A DNA stretch of 64,000 nucleotides. Source: an uncultured Phycisphaerales bacterium (GTDB taxonomy: Bacteria > Planctomycetota > Phycisphaerae > Sedimentisphaerales > Anaerobacaceae). Positions within the stretch are counted from its first letter, which is position 1; each line of letters starts with the position of its first letter. The stretch covers positions 45,254-109,253 of the forward strand of contig CAIODZ010000038.1 of assembly GCA_903857265.1 (NCBI GenBank), written 5' to 3'. Made by a program: the position numbers and the translations under genes. Positions 42,194 to 51,347 of the stretch are shown here, piece after piece. Under the pieces are notes generated by a model. That model had not been told where the DNA came from. It saw only the letters and a program-made list of their open reading frames with translations, and did no database searches.

Positions 42194-44443
42194 ATGCGAG
42201 AAGTATATAAAAAGAAAATCATCAAGCTGCTGAAGCACGCCGACTACAAGCCGGTCAAGGTCAGCGAGCTGGCCAGGGCATTGGGGATTGAAGGGGCCGA
42301 TTATCCCGAATTCAAGCGTGCGTTCGATGAGCTTCATCACGCCAACCATGTCGTATTGGGCGACGGCAGCGTAGTAGGGCTTGCCGGTCTTGCGGGTCGA
42401 ATCATCGGGACGTTCCGCGCAAACGCAAGGGGCTTCGGCTTTGTTACGCCTCTGGAATCGGCGGCCCACGTCGATTTATTTATCCCGCCTGGCGATACGA
42501 TGGAGGCGATGACGGGCGACGTTGTTGCCGCGAAAGTCGTCGAAAAATCCACCAGGGGAGAGCAAATCCGTTACAGCGGCAGAATCATCGAAATCGTCCA
42601 GCGGGGACGCAACCGGTTCGTTGGCACGCTGATGCGAAAACCCGAGGGCTGGCTTGTCCAACCGGATGGTTCGGGAGTGGCTGACCCCATAACCGTCGAT
42701 GACGTTACCGCCAAAAACGCCAGAGAAAAAGACAAGGTAGTCATCGAGATATTATCTTATCCCACGGAAAGACGTCTCGCCCGCGGGGTGATTATCGAAG
42801 TGTTAGGCAAAGCGGGCAGATACGAAAGCGAAATCGCGTCGATAATTCACCAGTTCCAGCTTCCGGGCGAATTCAACGACTCCTGCATTTTCCAGGCGCA
42901 TAAGGCCGCGACCGAATATAAGCCGGAAAATATCCGCGACCGGGACGATATAACAAACAAAATCATCGTTACGATTGACCCGCCCGACGCGAAGGATTTT
43001 GACGATGCGATTAGTTTGGAAAAGGACGCAAACGGCAACTGGCTTTTGGGTGTTCACATCGCCGATGTTACTTATTTTGTTCCGCCCCAAACGCCTCTGG
43101 ATAAAGAAGCCAAAGAGCGGGGCAACAGTATATATCTGCCTGGCAGGGTGATACCGATGCTGCCCGAAATGCTTAGCAACGGCGTATGCAGCTTGCAGCC
43201 CGACCAGTTGCGATTAGTCAAAAGCGCATACATTGCTTACGACAATGATGGTAACGTCGTAAATCGCAATTATCGCAACAGTATCATCCGCTCAACTCAA
43301 CGGCTGACTTATCAGCAGGTTGACCGGTTCCTCAAGGGACATACCAAAGATATAAAACCTGAAGTGATGCCGCTTTTGAATGATATGAATAAACTTGCGC
43401 GGATAATCGAGAAACGCCGCGACAGGCAAGGGATGCTGCACCTTGATTTGCCTGAGACGGAGCTTGTATTCGACGAAGCGGGCAGGGTAATCGATGGCCA
43501 GCCAGCGGATAATAGTTATCCGCATACGATAATCGAGATGTTTATGGTCGAGGCCAACGAGGCCGTGGCGACGGTTCTGGACCACAATAATATCCCGGTT
43601 ATGCGTCGGGTTCACCCTGACCCGGATGCTTTTACTATGCGAAATCTTGCCGAGCTTGTCCGGTCATTGGGGTTGAGCTTGCCCCGTTTGCCCGACAGGG
43701 CGGCGTTGCAGCAGCTTCTTAATTCCGTCAAAGGGACGGACAGCTCTCTTGCGATAAATCTCGTCGTTTTGCGAAGTATGGAAAAGGCGCAGTATTCGCC
43801 CCTGCATATAGGCCATTACGCGCTTGCTTCGGCATTGTATGGTCATTTCACAAGCCCCATAAGGCGATACGCCGACCTGCTCGTTCATCGTGCGCTGGAC
43901 TGTTTCCTGCGTGGCGACCTCGAAGCCGGGCCTGACTGGATGCCTGATAATCAGCAGCTGGCGGATATCGGCAGGCACATCACGTTCACCGAGGAGCGTG
44001 CCGACGACGCGGAGCGCGAATTGAAGGCGGTTTTGATTCTGCAAATGCTGGCTGATAAGGTGGGCGAGGAGATGGATTGCGTCGTTACGGGCCTGACGAA
44101 TTTCGGCATATTTGTCCAGTCGCGTAAACTCGGTATCGAGGGCCTTGTGCAGCTTGCGGATTTAGGCCCCGACCAGTGGCAATACAACCCCAAACATGGC
44201 TCCATCGTCGGCAGGCACTCTGGGCGGATTGTTTGCCTGGGCCAGCCGATGAAAGTCCGCATCGTCTCCGTAAATATCTCCGCAAGGCAATTAAACGTCA
44301 CGCCTGTTTTAGCTATCCTCGAGGGCGGCCTTCATCCTTCCCGTCCACAGCTCAGGCCCAAAGAAAAGGGCAAACGCGCCAAACACGGCGGCGGAAAATT
44401 CGCCCTCCGCCGAAAACACAAAAAAGGCAAAAGAAGAAGGTGA
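42194..44443 (+). CDS. rnr: ribonuclease R
   Basis: A 749-residue 3'-5' exoribonuclease of the RNase II/R family that degrades structured RNA. N-terminal winged helix (KKKIIKLLKHADYKPVKVSELARAL), cold-shock domains with RGFGFVTPL, RNB domain with catalytic acidic cluster IDPPDAKDFDDAISLE near residue 263, then an S1 domain (VTGLTNFGIFVQSRKLGIEGLV) and a Lys/Arg-rich tail. The length fits RNase R rather than RNase II. The ATG at 42194 is preferred; the upstream GTG lies in the repeat. Confidence 0.95.
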   Translation: MREVYKKKIIKLLKHADYKPVKVSELARALGIEGADYPEFKRAFDELHHANHVVLGDGSVVGLAGLAGRIIGTFRANARGFGFVTPLESAAHVDLFIPPGDTMEAMTGDVVAAKVVEKSTRGEQIRYSGRIIEIVQRGRNRFVGTLMRKPEGWLVQPDGSGVADPITVDDVTAKNAREKDKVVIEILSYPTERRLARGVIIEVLGKAGRYESEIASIIHQFQLPGEFNDSCIFQAHKAATEYKPENIRDRDDITNKIIVTIDPPDAKDFDDAISLEKDANGNWLLGVHIADVTYFVPPQTPLDKEAKERGNSIYLPGRVIPMLPEMLSNGVCSLQPDQLRLVKSAYIAYDNDGNVVNRNYRNSIIRSTQRLTYQQVDRFLKGHTKDIKPEVMPLLNDMNKLARIIEKRRDRQGMLHLDLPETELVFDEAGRVIDGQPADNSYPHTIIEMFMVEANEAVATVLDHNNIPVMRRVHPDPDAFTMRNLAELVRSLGLSLPRLPDRAALQQLLNSVKGTDSSLAINLVVLRSMEKAQYSPLHIGHYALASALYGHFTSPIRRYADLLVHRALDCFLRGDLEAGPDWMPDNQQLADIGRHITFTEERADDAERELKAVLILQMLADKVGEEMDCVVTGLTNFGIFVQSRKLGIEGLVQLADLGPDQWQYNPKHGSIVGRHSGRIVCLGQPMKVRIVSVNISARQLNVTPVLAILEGGLHPSRPQLRPKEKGKRAKHGGGKFALRRKHKKGKRRR

Positions 44444-44445
44444 AA

Positions 44446-44534
44446 ACAGCGTTCAACGGGTAGCGTGCAGCGTTTAGCGGACAGCGTTCAGTTAGGACTC
44501 AAGACCACAGACCTAAGACGCCAGACAGCTTTTA
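44446..44534. repeat. AGCGTTCAGCG-type short-period repeats after rnr
   Basis: CAGCGTTCAACGGGTAGCG, CAGCGTTTAGCGGACAGCGTTCAG and then GGACTCAAGACCACAGACCTAAGAC words. The same family flanks the second S23 gene at 46.4-47.4 kb, bracketing the whole accessory island. Confidence 0.65.
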
Positions 44535-44603
44535 TTGAAATCGCAATTTGCGACATCAAGTTCCGGCTGGGGCTGGCAAAAAAGGTCGACCCCTTTTATT
44601 TTT

Positions 44604-44978
44604 TCACTCTGATTGTAATCTCTTAATGGTTCGAAAGCGGTGGGTATTATCAGCTATTATAAGGTTTTGGGCTATAAAATCGGCGGCTGCCTGAAGTATA
44701 TCTCCAAGTTTGTATCGTTCACAGTAATCACCTTCACCATCTTTTCCAATTACCATACAAGAAGTAGCCGCATGTACCAATTGATGTTTGGCCTGCTCAA
44801 TGCTTGGAAATTGAGAAACTATTGAGGATGGAAAATCATCTAAAGCGTATGCACCATTGTTCATTCCAGGTTTGAATGTGCCTTTTGGAACAAGGAAAAA
44901 AATTTTGCCCCACATACCGTCACAAACAAAGTCCCAACTAAGTGGTTCAAATTCAATGCCATTTGCTCTGAAAATCAT
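44604..44978 (-). CDS. hypothetical protein, accessory island
   Basis: A 124-residue protein without recognised domains, signal peptide or membrane segment. A short Trp/Gly-rich stretch (DFVCDGMWGKIFFLVPKG) precedes a helical end (RYKLGDILQAAADFIAQNLI). AAGGAG lies seven bases before the ATG. The gene follows, on the same strand, the membrane protein at 45017-45544. Confidence 0.65.
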   Translation of the reverse strand: MIFRANGIEFEPLSWDFVCDGMWGKIFFLVPKGTFKPGMNNGAYALDDFPSSIVSQFPSIEQAKHQLVHAATSCMVIGKDGEGDYCERYKLGDILQAAADFIAQNLIIADNTHRFRTIKRLQSE

Positions 44979-44988
44979 TGTTTACTCC

Positions 44989-45008
44989 TTTAAGGCAAGT
45001 TAGCCGAC
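44989..45008. repeat. 20-base direct repeat, copy 1
   Basis: TTTAAGGC-A-AGTTAGCCGAC; it differs by one base from the copy at 45620-45639. The two copies bracket the 175-residue membrane-protein gene, giving a 631-base unit. The GTTAGCC core resembles, but does not match, integron recombination cores. Confidence 0.7.
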
Positions 45009-45016
45009 TTATTTCT

Positions 45017-45544
45017 TCAGTTTGATTGTCCTGGGCCAAGAACTGCGTCTATGAGTTTTTTCTGATACCCTAAAAATCCCCCTACAATCAATATGAAATA
45101 TATCGCAACATCTTCTATGCCCCGTGTTATGAACAAAATCAAAATAGGAGTTAGAATCGCAATTACCCAACGACCATCCAAGAAAAGCATAACCGTCAAA
45201 TACAGCCCCATCGACCACAATATGACTCGGACCAGCCACCCTGTCATAGATACCAAGTTGAGTGCGGCGATATTTGTGGTTTTACCATTTTCATCGAGGA
45301 GTTTATTATACACTGATGCGAGCATAAATCCCCAAAAACCAAAAAATACGTTCAATATGAAACCATACCATACAGGGGGTATCCGGTATGGAAAGAATAA
45401 ATATACTGGTAATAACGCCAGAAAAGACACAATAAAATAAGTCATCAGGGTTGTAAGGAATACCGTCCAGCCAAAGTATATTGTCCCTAAAGGTCCGAGG
45501 ACAAGACCAAGAATAGCAGCGAAGACGCGATTTTTCTTTTTCAT
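45017..45544 (-). CDS. hypothetical multi-pass membrane protein
   Basis: A 175-residue protein with four to five transmembrane segments (for example LTTLMTYFIVSFLALLPVYL, FILNVFFGFWGFMLASVY, LVRVILWSMGLYLTVML, VIAILTPILILFI and VAIYFILIVGGFLGY). No family recognised. GGGAGAG precedes the ATG. It lies between two near-identical 20-base repeats in the accessory island. Confidence 0.7.
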   Translation of the reverse strand: MKKKNRVFAAILGLVLGPLGTIYFGWTVFLTTLMTYFIVSFLALLPVYLFFPYRIPPVWYGFILNVFFGFWGFMLASVYNKLLDENGKTTNIAALNLVSMTGWLVRVILWSMGLYLTVMLFLDGRWVIAILTPILILFITRGIEDVAIYFILIVGGFLGYQKKLIDAVLGPGQSN

Positions 45545-45619
45545 TTTGTCTCTCCCTTGCTAAATTTATTAGTTAGTGCCCATACGGTATATGCACGATG
45601 TGACACTGAGCACGTCCAG

Positions 45620-45639
45620 TTTAAGGCCAGTTAGCCGAC
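45620..45639. repeat. 20-base direct repeat, copy 2
   Basis: Same word as 44989-45008 with C in place of A at the ninth position; upstream of the membrane-protein gene. Confidence 0.7.
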
Positions 45640-45663
45640 GCCGGTTCAGTTACCGTCTGTCTC

Positions 45664-45852
45664 CTATCTTGACCGAGACGCAGCCCCAGGGTCCCCACCG
45701 TAGAGAATATAATACACGATTAGAAATACAATGGCGGCTATGATGATGATTATGGTCCACTTGATAATATCACAGAGCATCTGTTTACCGCCTAAACGCA
45801 GAGCATCCGTGGTATAGGATACTATTTTCCTAATACCGTGTCTGAAATTCAT
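45664..45852 (-). CDS. small single-pass membrane protein
   Basis: A 62-residue protein with one transmembrane helix (IIKWTIIIIIAAIVFLIVYYIL) and a basic N-terminus. Its ATG overlaps the stop of the 137-residue gene (ATGA), with GGAGAG upstream, so it is cotranslated with it. Function unknown. Confidence 0.6.
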   Translation of the reverse strand: MNFRHGIRKIVSYTTDALRLGGKQMLCDIIKWTIIIIIAAIVFLIVYYILYGGDPGAASRSR

Positions 45853-46262
45853 GGCAACTCTCCATCGTTTTGTAACCAGTATTCAATAACTTTTTTCATT
45901 TCATCATAATCAGTGAATGGTTGCTTCTCCGACGGATTGAATTTTATATTGAATTGGGGAACTGTTTGTCCGCCTAAAGTATTTGAATTAACAAAAGTAA
46001 CGCTAAATTCCTCCTTCGATAAGCAAATTCTGTAAAGGCGTTCTATCTTAATCTGCAATAATTTTTTGTTTGATTGGTTGAATTCCAGAAAAATATGTCC
46101 GTTTGATATTCCGGAATTATTGCTGTTATAAATGTCATCGCCGTTTTTGTCCTTACCACAGTAGATTTTGACGTTTTTGTCAATGCCTGGGTTACGACAA
46201 CCATACCCGTATTCTTTCGCCTTGTTTTGGATTTCCTCTATTATTTCCTCGTTCGTTATCAT
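45849..46262 (-). CDS. hypothetical protein, accessory island
   Basis: A 137-residue, AT-rich protein with no family recognised. Start at 46262 is supported by AAGGAGAT four bases upstream. The first helix (NEEIIEEIQNKAKEYGYG) is followed by beta-strand-rich segments (HIFLEFNQSNKKLLQIKIERLY, FSVTFVNSN, VPQFNIKFNPSE). It is the first of a two-gene unit with the small membrane protein; both could be an accessory pair, but no toxin or antitoxin motif is visible. Confidence 0.65.
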   Translation of the reverse strand: MITNEEIIEEIQNKAKEYGYGCRNPGIDKNVKIYCGKDKNGDDIYNSNNSGISNGHIFLEFNQSNKKLLQIKIERLYRICLSKEEFSVTFVNSNTLGGQTVPQFNIKFNPSEKQPFTDYDEMKKVIEYWLQNDGELP

Positions 46263-46380
46263 CTCGATCTCCTTTTGAAATACGTATATCGCTATGAGAT
46301 TATATCGGCTGAAAAGAAGGGATGGTTTATCGGTAAATTGGCTCAATTACCCATTTTAGCATATCCCCTTTTCCTTATCC

Positions 46381-46409
46381 TTGACAATAAGGGCGGATTT
46401 TACGATAGT
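46381..46409 (+). promoter_or_regulatory. sigma70-type promoter, first copy
   Basis: TTGACA (46381-46386), 17 bases, GATAGT (46404-46409). It is nearly identical over about 45 bases to the sequence at 46824-46852 and sits 46 bases before the release-factor-like gene. Confidence 0.6.
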
Positions 46410-46440
46410 ATTCAGCGTACAGCGTACAGAAAAAACAGGA
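46408..46440. repeat. AGCGTACAG-type repeat block
   Basis: Three AGCGTACAG words (TTCAGCGTACAGCGTACAG) end in AAAAAACAGGAAACACTG, just upstream of the release-factor-like gene. Confidence 0.55.
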
Positions 46441-46454
46441 AACACTGACAACCT

Positions 46455-46721
46455 ATGATTAACTTTGGAATTACAGAACGGAAAAAGCAAGAGCTTGAGC
46501 AGCGTATGCTCAAATGCAACTTGTTCGAAAAAGATATAGAAGAAAAGTTCGTCAGGAGCAGCGGTTCGGGGGGCCAGAAAGTAAACAAAAGCTCCACCTG
46601 TGTTTATCTAAAACATATCACCAGCGGCTTATCAGTAAAAATTCAAAAGAGCCGCAGCCAGGGGCTTAATCGTTATTATGCCAGAAAAAAAATGTGTGAA
46701 TTGCTTGAGAATAAACGTTAA
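46455..46721 (+). CDS. release-factor-like GGQ protein
   Basis: An 88-residue protein consisting only of the peptidyl-tRNA hydrolysing domain of class I release factors: RSSGSGGQKVNKSSTCVYLKH with the GGQ motif (about residues 39-41). Codon-recognition and stop-codon-binding domains are absent, so it resembles short GGQ proteins (ArfB/YaeJ- or C12orf65-like) that rescue stalled ribosomes. It has a basic C-terminus (NRYYARKKMCELLENKR) as such factors do. It lies between two copies of the same promoter-like sequence. Confidence 0.85.
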   Translation: MINFGITERKKQELEQRMLKCNLFEKDIEEKFVRSSGSGGQKVNKSSTCVYLKHITSGLSVKIQKSRSQGLNRYYARKKMCELLENKR

Positions 46722-47010
46722 ACAGCGTTTAGCGTTCAGCGTACAGTAAAAACAGTAAGCAGCGGACAGCGTACAGCGTTCAGCGTACAGCGTTCAGAAA
46801 AGACATAACCCCTTTCCCCATCCTTGACAATAAGGGCAGATTTTATGATACTGCCGAATCAGCGTATAGCGGTCAGCGTTCAGCGTACAGGAAAAACAGT
46901 AAACAGAGAACAGCGTACAGCGTTCAGCGTACAGGGACAGAGAACAGAAACAGCGTTCAGCGGACAGCGTACAGAAAAAACAGTAAATAGCGTGCAGAGG
47001 ACAGGTAATA
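46722..47010. repeat. long AGCGTTCAGCGTACAG repeat block
   Basis: About 20 copies of CAGCGT(T/A)CAG- and CAG-type words with short A-runs, interrupted by a second promoter copy (46824-46852). It is the left arm of the module around the second S23 gene, and its last words (AGCGTGCAGAGGACAG) run up to the start of that gene. Confidence 0.75.
46824..46852 (+). promoter_or_regulatory. sigma70-type promoter, second copy (S23 gene and secA)
   Basis: TTGACA (46824-46829), 17 bases, GATACT (46847-46852). The sequences from about 46808 and 46366 are near-identical over about 45 bases, so one is a duplication of the other. Confidence 0.6.
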
Positions 47011-47391
47011 GTGGACAGTTTGAAAACAAAAACTTTTAAGGACTTGATTGTCTGGCAAAAAGGATACCGGCTGGTCCTGGAAATATATAAAATAACAAAG
47101 ACATTTCCGAACAATGAGCAATACGGTCTGGTTCAGCAAATGAGAAGGGCGGCTGTTTCTATCCCGTCTAATATAGCAGAAGGATATGGGAGGAAACATA
47201 AACCCGAATATAATCAGTTTTTACGCCACGCTTATGGCTCGTTGCTTGAATTGCAAACGCAGCTTCTTTTATCCGTGGATTTGGGATATACTGATAAAAA
47301 CGCAAACATAGAATCGTTGATGGATGAAGTGGGTGCGATGCTGTACAGGATGTTTAATCCTGAACGCTGTACGCTACCCGCTGAACGCTGA
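47011..47391 (+). CDS. four-helix-bundle protein (S23 family), second gene
   Basis: A 126-residue S23-family protein of a subfamily different from the one at 17.4 kb: [18 protein letters not shown], then [24 protein letters not shown] and [14 protein letters not shown]. The last residues ([11 protein letters not shown]) are encoded by an inverted copy of the AGCGTTCAGCG repeat and are probably not ancestral. The GTG start is uncertain. The stop TGA shares its A with the secA ATG, so secA is coupled to it. Function unknown; the pairing of this family with inverted repeats is discussed in the findings. Confidence 0.82.
   Translation: MDSLKTKTFKDLIVWQKGYRLVLEIYKITKTFPNNEQYGLVQQMRRAAVSIPSNIAEGYGRKHKPEYNQFLRHAYGSLLELQTQLLLSVDLGYTDKNANIESLMDEVGAMLYRMFNPERCTLPAER
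47358..47391. repeat. inverted AGCGTTCAGCG arm at the secA start
   Basis: CCTGAACGCTGTACGCTACC and GCTGAACGCTG, inverse of the words at 46.7-47.0 kb (CGCTGAACGCTG is an exact 12-base match to the inverse of the left arm). It encodes the end of the S23 protein and abuts the secA ATG. Confidence 0.7.
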
Positions 47392-50300
47392 TGTTAAAGA
47401 ATTTTGGCAAAAGGATTGTAAAGCTGTTCGGCTCACGCAGCGAGCGGCTGGTCAAGACGTATATGACCGTCGCACGCGAGGCAGGCGTCTTTGAAGAACA
47501 GGTTAAGCAGTTGACCGATGAGCAGTTGAAGGCAAAGACAGCCGAATTCAAAGATAAGCTCAAAAAGGGCAGCAGGGCGGAAGATATGCTGCCCGAGGCG
47601 TTCGCGGTAGTTCGTGAGGCAGCCAGACGCAACGTCAATATGCGTCATTTCGACGTGCAATTGGTCGGAGGCAACGTCCTCTACGAAGGCAAAATCGCGG
47701 AAATGGCGACGGGCGAAGGTAAAACATTGGTCGCGACGTTAGCCGCGTATTTAGTGCACCTGACGGGCAGGCACGTTCACGTCGTTACCGTTAATGATTA
47801 CCTCGCCAAGCGCGACAGCGAATGGATGGGGCCTATTTATAACGCGCTTGGACTATCCGTCGGCGCGATACAGGCGGATATGGATACCGCGGGCGAAGAA
47901 CGAAAGAAGCAATACGAAAGTGATATTACCTACGGCACCAACAACGAATTCGGCTTCGATTATCTGCGCGATAATATGAAGCTGTCGATTGAGCATATGG
48001 TGCAGGGTGATTTGCAATACGGGATAATCGACGAGGTTGACTCGATTCTGATTGATGAGGCGAGAACGCCTTTGATTATATCGGGACCTGCTTTCGATGA
48101 TGTGAGCAGATATAAAAGAGCCGACGACGTCGCGAGAAAACTTATCGGGCTGCAAAGCGGTTATGACCGAATCAAAAAGCAGATTGACACGGGAGAAAAG
48201 ACGCTTGCCAATGCTTACGGCGAACTGGGCGAGGCCAAAAAGTCCAAAGACAAGGGGCGTATCGAAAAGACACAGGCCACGATAGAAAAGCTCGAAAAGG
48301 AGCTTGAAGAAGCGCAGAATAAATTACCCAGCGCAACCCAGTATTACGAGGTTGAGCACGACCACAAGGCAGTGCATTTGACTCACGAGGGAATCAGCGC
48401 GGCACAGGAGGCGGCGGGAGTCGGTTCGTTTTTCACCGGCTCGAATATGGAATGGCCTCACCTGCTCGAGCAGTCGCTGCGTGCGCATATTGTTTTCGAT
48501 AAGGAAAAAGATTATGTCGTGATGGAAGGCAAGGTCGTCATCGTCGATGAATTCACGGGGCGACTGATGCACGGCAGGCAGTGGTCGGATGGTCTGCACC
48601 AGGCGGTCGAGGCAAAAGAAGCCGTGCAGGTCAAGGAGGAAAGCCAGACGCTTGCCACGATTACATTGCAGAATTTCTTCAAACTCTACGGCCAGATTGC
48701 GGGTATGACGGGCACGGCGATGACCGAAGCCGAAGAGTTTATGAAAATATATAGACTCGAAGTCGTTGTTATGCCGACCAATCAGCCCTGCATCAGGGAC
48801 GATATGGAAGACGTGATTTATAAGTCGATGCCCGAAAAATTCACCGCGATATTAGAGGAGTTGAACAATATCAGCATTTCGGGAAGACCCGTGCTGGTTG
48901 GAACGGTGAGCGTTGAGAAAAATGAAGTGTTGTCGGAGGCGCTTAACAGGAGATTCGGCCTTGAGCACGAGGTGCTTAACGCCAAGCAGCACGAACGCGA
49001 GGCGCAAATCGTCGCAAAAGCGGGCTTTCAGCATCAGGGCCGTGACGGGAAAATGCACGGCAACGTTACGATTGCGACGAATATGGCAGGCCGGGGAACG
49101 GATATCAAGCTCGGAGAGGGCGTCGCTGATATAGGCGGACTTCACGTTCTCGGCACGGAACGCCACGAGGCAAGGCGTATCGATAACCAGCTTCGCGGAC
49201 GATGCGGCAGGCAGGGTGACAAGGGGTCGAGCCAGTTCTTCCTCAGCTTCGACGATGAATTGATGCGGACGTTTGCGCCGGAATGGACGGTAAAGGCGTT
49301 GTCGTGGATTGGCTGGGAAGAAGGGCAGCCGATTTACCACAAAAGAATCAGTAAGGGTATTGCCAAGGCGCAGAAAAAGGTCGAGGAACGAAACTTCGAG
49401 ACGCGAAAAAGTTTGCTCGATTACGACGAGGTGATGGATTATCAGCGCAAGATATTTTATTCCCGCAGGCGGAAAATCCTGGCGGGCCTGGGTCTTAAAG
49501 AAATTATCGATGAAATGATAGGGGGCACGACCGCCAAGAGCTGTCAGATAATGCTGGAGGAGGCGTATCCCGTCAAGTGCATCTGTGAATGGGCGTCGAG
49601 CCAGTTCAGCGTTGAATTGAAACCATCTGAAATAGAGGAATTGTCGGCTGAAGAGATTGAGCGAATCATCAAGAACAAAGCCAGGGAAAGCGCGGGCAAC
49701 GATATATCGCTGTCGATTGGCGAATACCTCGAGGATTACGAAGACCAGTCAACGTGGGACATTCCGGGCCTGTGCAAATGGGCGATGAGCGCATTCAGCG
49801 TCAGCTTGAGCGCGAACAAAGTCAAGCAGATGACGCCTGAACAGCTCGAAGAGCAGTTAATTGCCGCGGCACATGAGCAGATTGAGAAAAAGGACTGTTC
49901 ACCTGTTGCTGAGCCGTTGAAACCGGATTTTGCGATTCGCCGGCTTGTGGAATGGATTCGCACGAAGTTTGATATAAAGCTCAGCGTTGATGAGCTGAAA
50001 GCGTTAAAGCCGGAGCAGATTGAGGGACTCATCGCCGAGCGAATCAGGGAAAGATATAAAAGACGTGAAATCGAATACCCCGTCGAGTTCGCGATGAATA
50101 TGGTGTATGGACCTCAAGGGGCCAATGTATATGGCTTTGAGTCGCTGGCCAACTGGGCAAACAGAAAATACAAAGCCCAGTTTACCGCCGAGAGCATACA
50201 GCAAATCCAGCCGCAAACATTGCAAAGGCAGCTTCTGGAATTGAGCGAGTCCTACAGCAACGGTCAATTGACAAAGGAAGTCGAGGATGCGCTTCGCCTG

Positions 50301-50876
50301 CCTGATACACAGGCGATTACCGAATGGACCAATAACCGCTTCGGGACGGCGTTTACGCCCGAACAGCTTGGTGATGTCGAGCAGCGAAAGGATATAATCC
50401 TTCATGCGGGCAGGGAGTTTCTGCGAAGGGAATTAAGCGAGCTTGAAAGATACGTCCTGCTCCAGGTTTATGACACCGCATGGAAAGACCATCTTTATAA
50501 TATGGACCATCTCAAGGACAGTATCTGGATGCGTTCCTGGGCCGAGAAAGACCCGAAGACCGAGTACAAGCGGGAAGGCCACCGGATGTTCAGCGAGATG
50601 CTGTCCAATATCGATGAGCGGGTTACGGATATCGTCTTTAAGGTGCATCTCGAAGCCGGCGCAAGGGCCAGGAGCGTTTGGCAGGTGAGCCAGACCGCGC
50701 ACGACCAGGTCGGGCAATTTGCTATGGCCGAGCGTCAGCGTGCTGCCGCGCAGGCGCCTCAGGGTGAGATAAAGGTCAAGCAGATTAAACTCGAAGGGCC
50801 AAAGGTCGGCCGCAATGACCCCTGTCCCTGCGGCTCAGGCAAAAAATACAAAAAATGCCACGGCCTAAACGCTTAG
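47391..50876 (+). CDS. secA: protein translocase ATPase SecA with an expanded helical wing
   Basis: Motor that drives preproteins through SecYEG. 1161 residues, well above the usual 800-950. Walker A is [12 protein letters not shown] (near 104), the DEAD-like box [15 protein letters not shown], and later motifs NMAGRGTDI and [15 protein letters not shown] are intact. A C-terminal zinc finger [12 protein letters not shown] is present. The extra length comes from five copies of a unit of the form xxW...F.v.L....l..L.pEqLe..L...A.E.Y, starting near residues 732, 795, 853, 920 and 977 (CEWASS, CKWAMS, VEWIRT, ANWANR, TEWTNN). Other SecAs have one such unit in the helical wing. The normal leader was displaced by the S23 module. 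Confidence 0.95.
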   Translation: MLKNFGKRIVKLFGSRSERLVKTYMTVAREAGVFEEQVKQLTDEQLKAKTAEFKDKLKKGSRAEDMLPEAFAVVREAARRNVNMRHFDVQLVGGNVLYEGKIAEMATGEGKTLVATLAAYLVHLTGRHVHVVTVNDYLAKRDSEWMGPIYNALGLSVGAIQADMDTAGEERKKQYESDITYGTNNEFGFDYLRDNMKLSIEHMVQGDLQYGIIDEVDSILIDEARTPLIISGPAFDDVSRYKRADDVARKLIGLQSGYDRIKKQIDTGEKTLANAYGELGEAKKSKDKGRIEKTQATIEKLEKELEEAQNKLPSATQYYEVEHDHKAVHLTHEGISAAQEAAGVGSFFTGSNMEWPHLLEQSLRAHIVFDKEKDYVVMEGKVVIVDEFTGRLMHGRQWSDGLHQAVEAKEAVQVKEESQTLATITLQNFFKLYGQIAGMTGTAMTEAEEFMKIYRLEVVVMPTNQPCIRDDMEDVIYKSMPEKFTAILEELNNISISGRPVLVGTVSVEKNEVLSEALNRRFGLEHEVLNAKQHEREAQIVAKAGFQHQGRDGKMHGNVTIATNMAGRGTDIKLGEGVADIGGLHVLGTERHEARRIDNQLRGRCGRQGDKGSSQFFLSFDDELMRTFAPEWTVKALSWIGWEEGQPIYHKRISKGIAKAQKKVEERNFETRKSLLDYDEVMDYQRKIFYSRRRKILAGLGLKEIIDEMIGGTTAKSCQIMLEEAYPVKCICEWASSQFSVELKPSEIEELSAEEIERIIKNKARESAGNDISLSIGEYLEDYEDQSTWDIPGLCKWAMSAFSVSLSANKVKQMTPEQLEEQLIAAAHEQIEKKDCSPVAEPLKPDFAIRRLVEWIRTKFDIKLSVDELKALKPEQIEGLIAERIRERYKRREIEYPVEFAMNMVYGPQGANVYGFESLANWANRKYKAQFTAESIQQIQPQTLQRQLLELSESYSNGQLTKEVEDALRLPDTQAITEWTNNRFGTAFTPEQLGDVEQRKDIILHAGREFLRRELSELERYVLLQVYDTAWKDHLYNMDHLKDSIWMRSWAEKDPKTEYKREGHRMFSEMLSNIDERVTDIVFKVHLEAGARARSVWQVSQTAHDQVGQFAMAERQRAAAQAPQGEIKVKQIKLEGPKVGRNDPCPCGSGKKYKKCHGLNA

Positions 50877-50893
50877 CAAATCTGCCTTGGCGC

Positions 50894-50924
50894 AAAAAAA
50901 GAGCCGCGTTATTATGCGGCTCTT
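50894..50924. terminator. terminator between secA and the small exported gene
   Basis: Perfect 9-bp stem AAGAGCCGC/GCGGCTCTT (50899-50907, 50916-50924). The seven A's at 50894-50900 make a T-tract for the minus-strand gene; for secA the hairpin is followed only by TAGTGTTTG. It therefore mainly ends the reverse gene and may stop secA too. Confidence 0.8.
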
Positions 50925-50954
50925 AGTGTTTGTTATTTAATCACGTTACTGATT

Positions 50955-51347
50955 TTACTTTGGCTTTGCGGCTGGTTTATCTTTCGGCTTGGTATCTCCC
51001 CTGGGTCTCAGGTCGCCAAACGTTTTTACGGTCAGCCATTCAACATTACCTTTTTTCTCTATGGTTCCTTCGATTCTGGCTCTTTTGTCAGCCATTGTCT
51101 TTCCCAGCTCTATGCCTTTTTCATCGAGAACCACTTTGTATATGAGTTCCTTATGGGCGGTCACTTTTATCTCAGTGAAATTCCCGTCGTTGTCTTTGGT
51201 TACGGTGACGATACCTATGACTAGGCTGATCTCTTTTGATTTTTCTTTCGGGGTTCCTTTGGGCTGGTTCGCGTCTGCCGCCATCACATTGCTCACAATC
51301 GCGAGCATTATACAAACCGCGACCAGTGCCATTAACTGCTTTTTCAT
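50955..51347 (-). CDS. small exported protein
   Basis: A 130-residue protein with a signal peptide (MKKQLMALVAVCIMLAIVSNVMA) and a beta-rich domain (LVIGIVTVTKDNDGNFTEIKVT, YKVVLDEKGIELG, ARIEGTIEKKGNVEWLTVKTF) resembling small OB-like or lipid-binding folds, then a Lys/Pro tail. No family recognised. Confidence 0.72.
   Translation of the reverse strand: MKKQLMALVAVCIMLAIVSNVMAADANQPKGTPKEKSKEISLVIGIVTVTKDNDGNFTEIKVTAHKELIYKVVLDEKGIELGKTMADKRARIEGTIEKKGNVEWLTVKTFGDLRPRGDTKPKDKPAAKPK

Noticed and set aside
46722..47391. Diversity-generating retroelement (because S23 proteins resemble Avd)
   Set aside because: No reverse transcriptase and no template/variable repeat pair with A-biased differences was seen.
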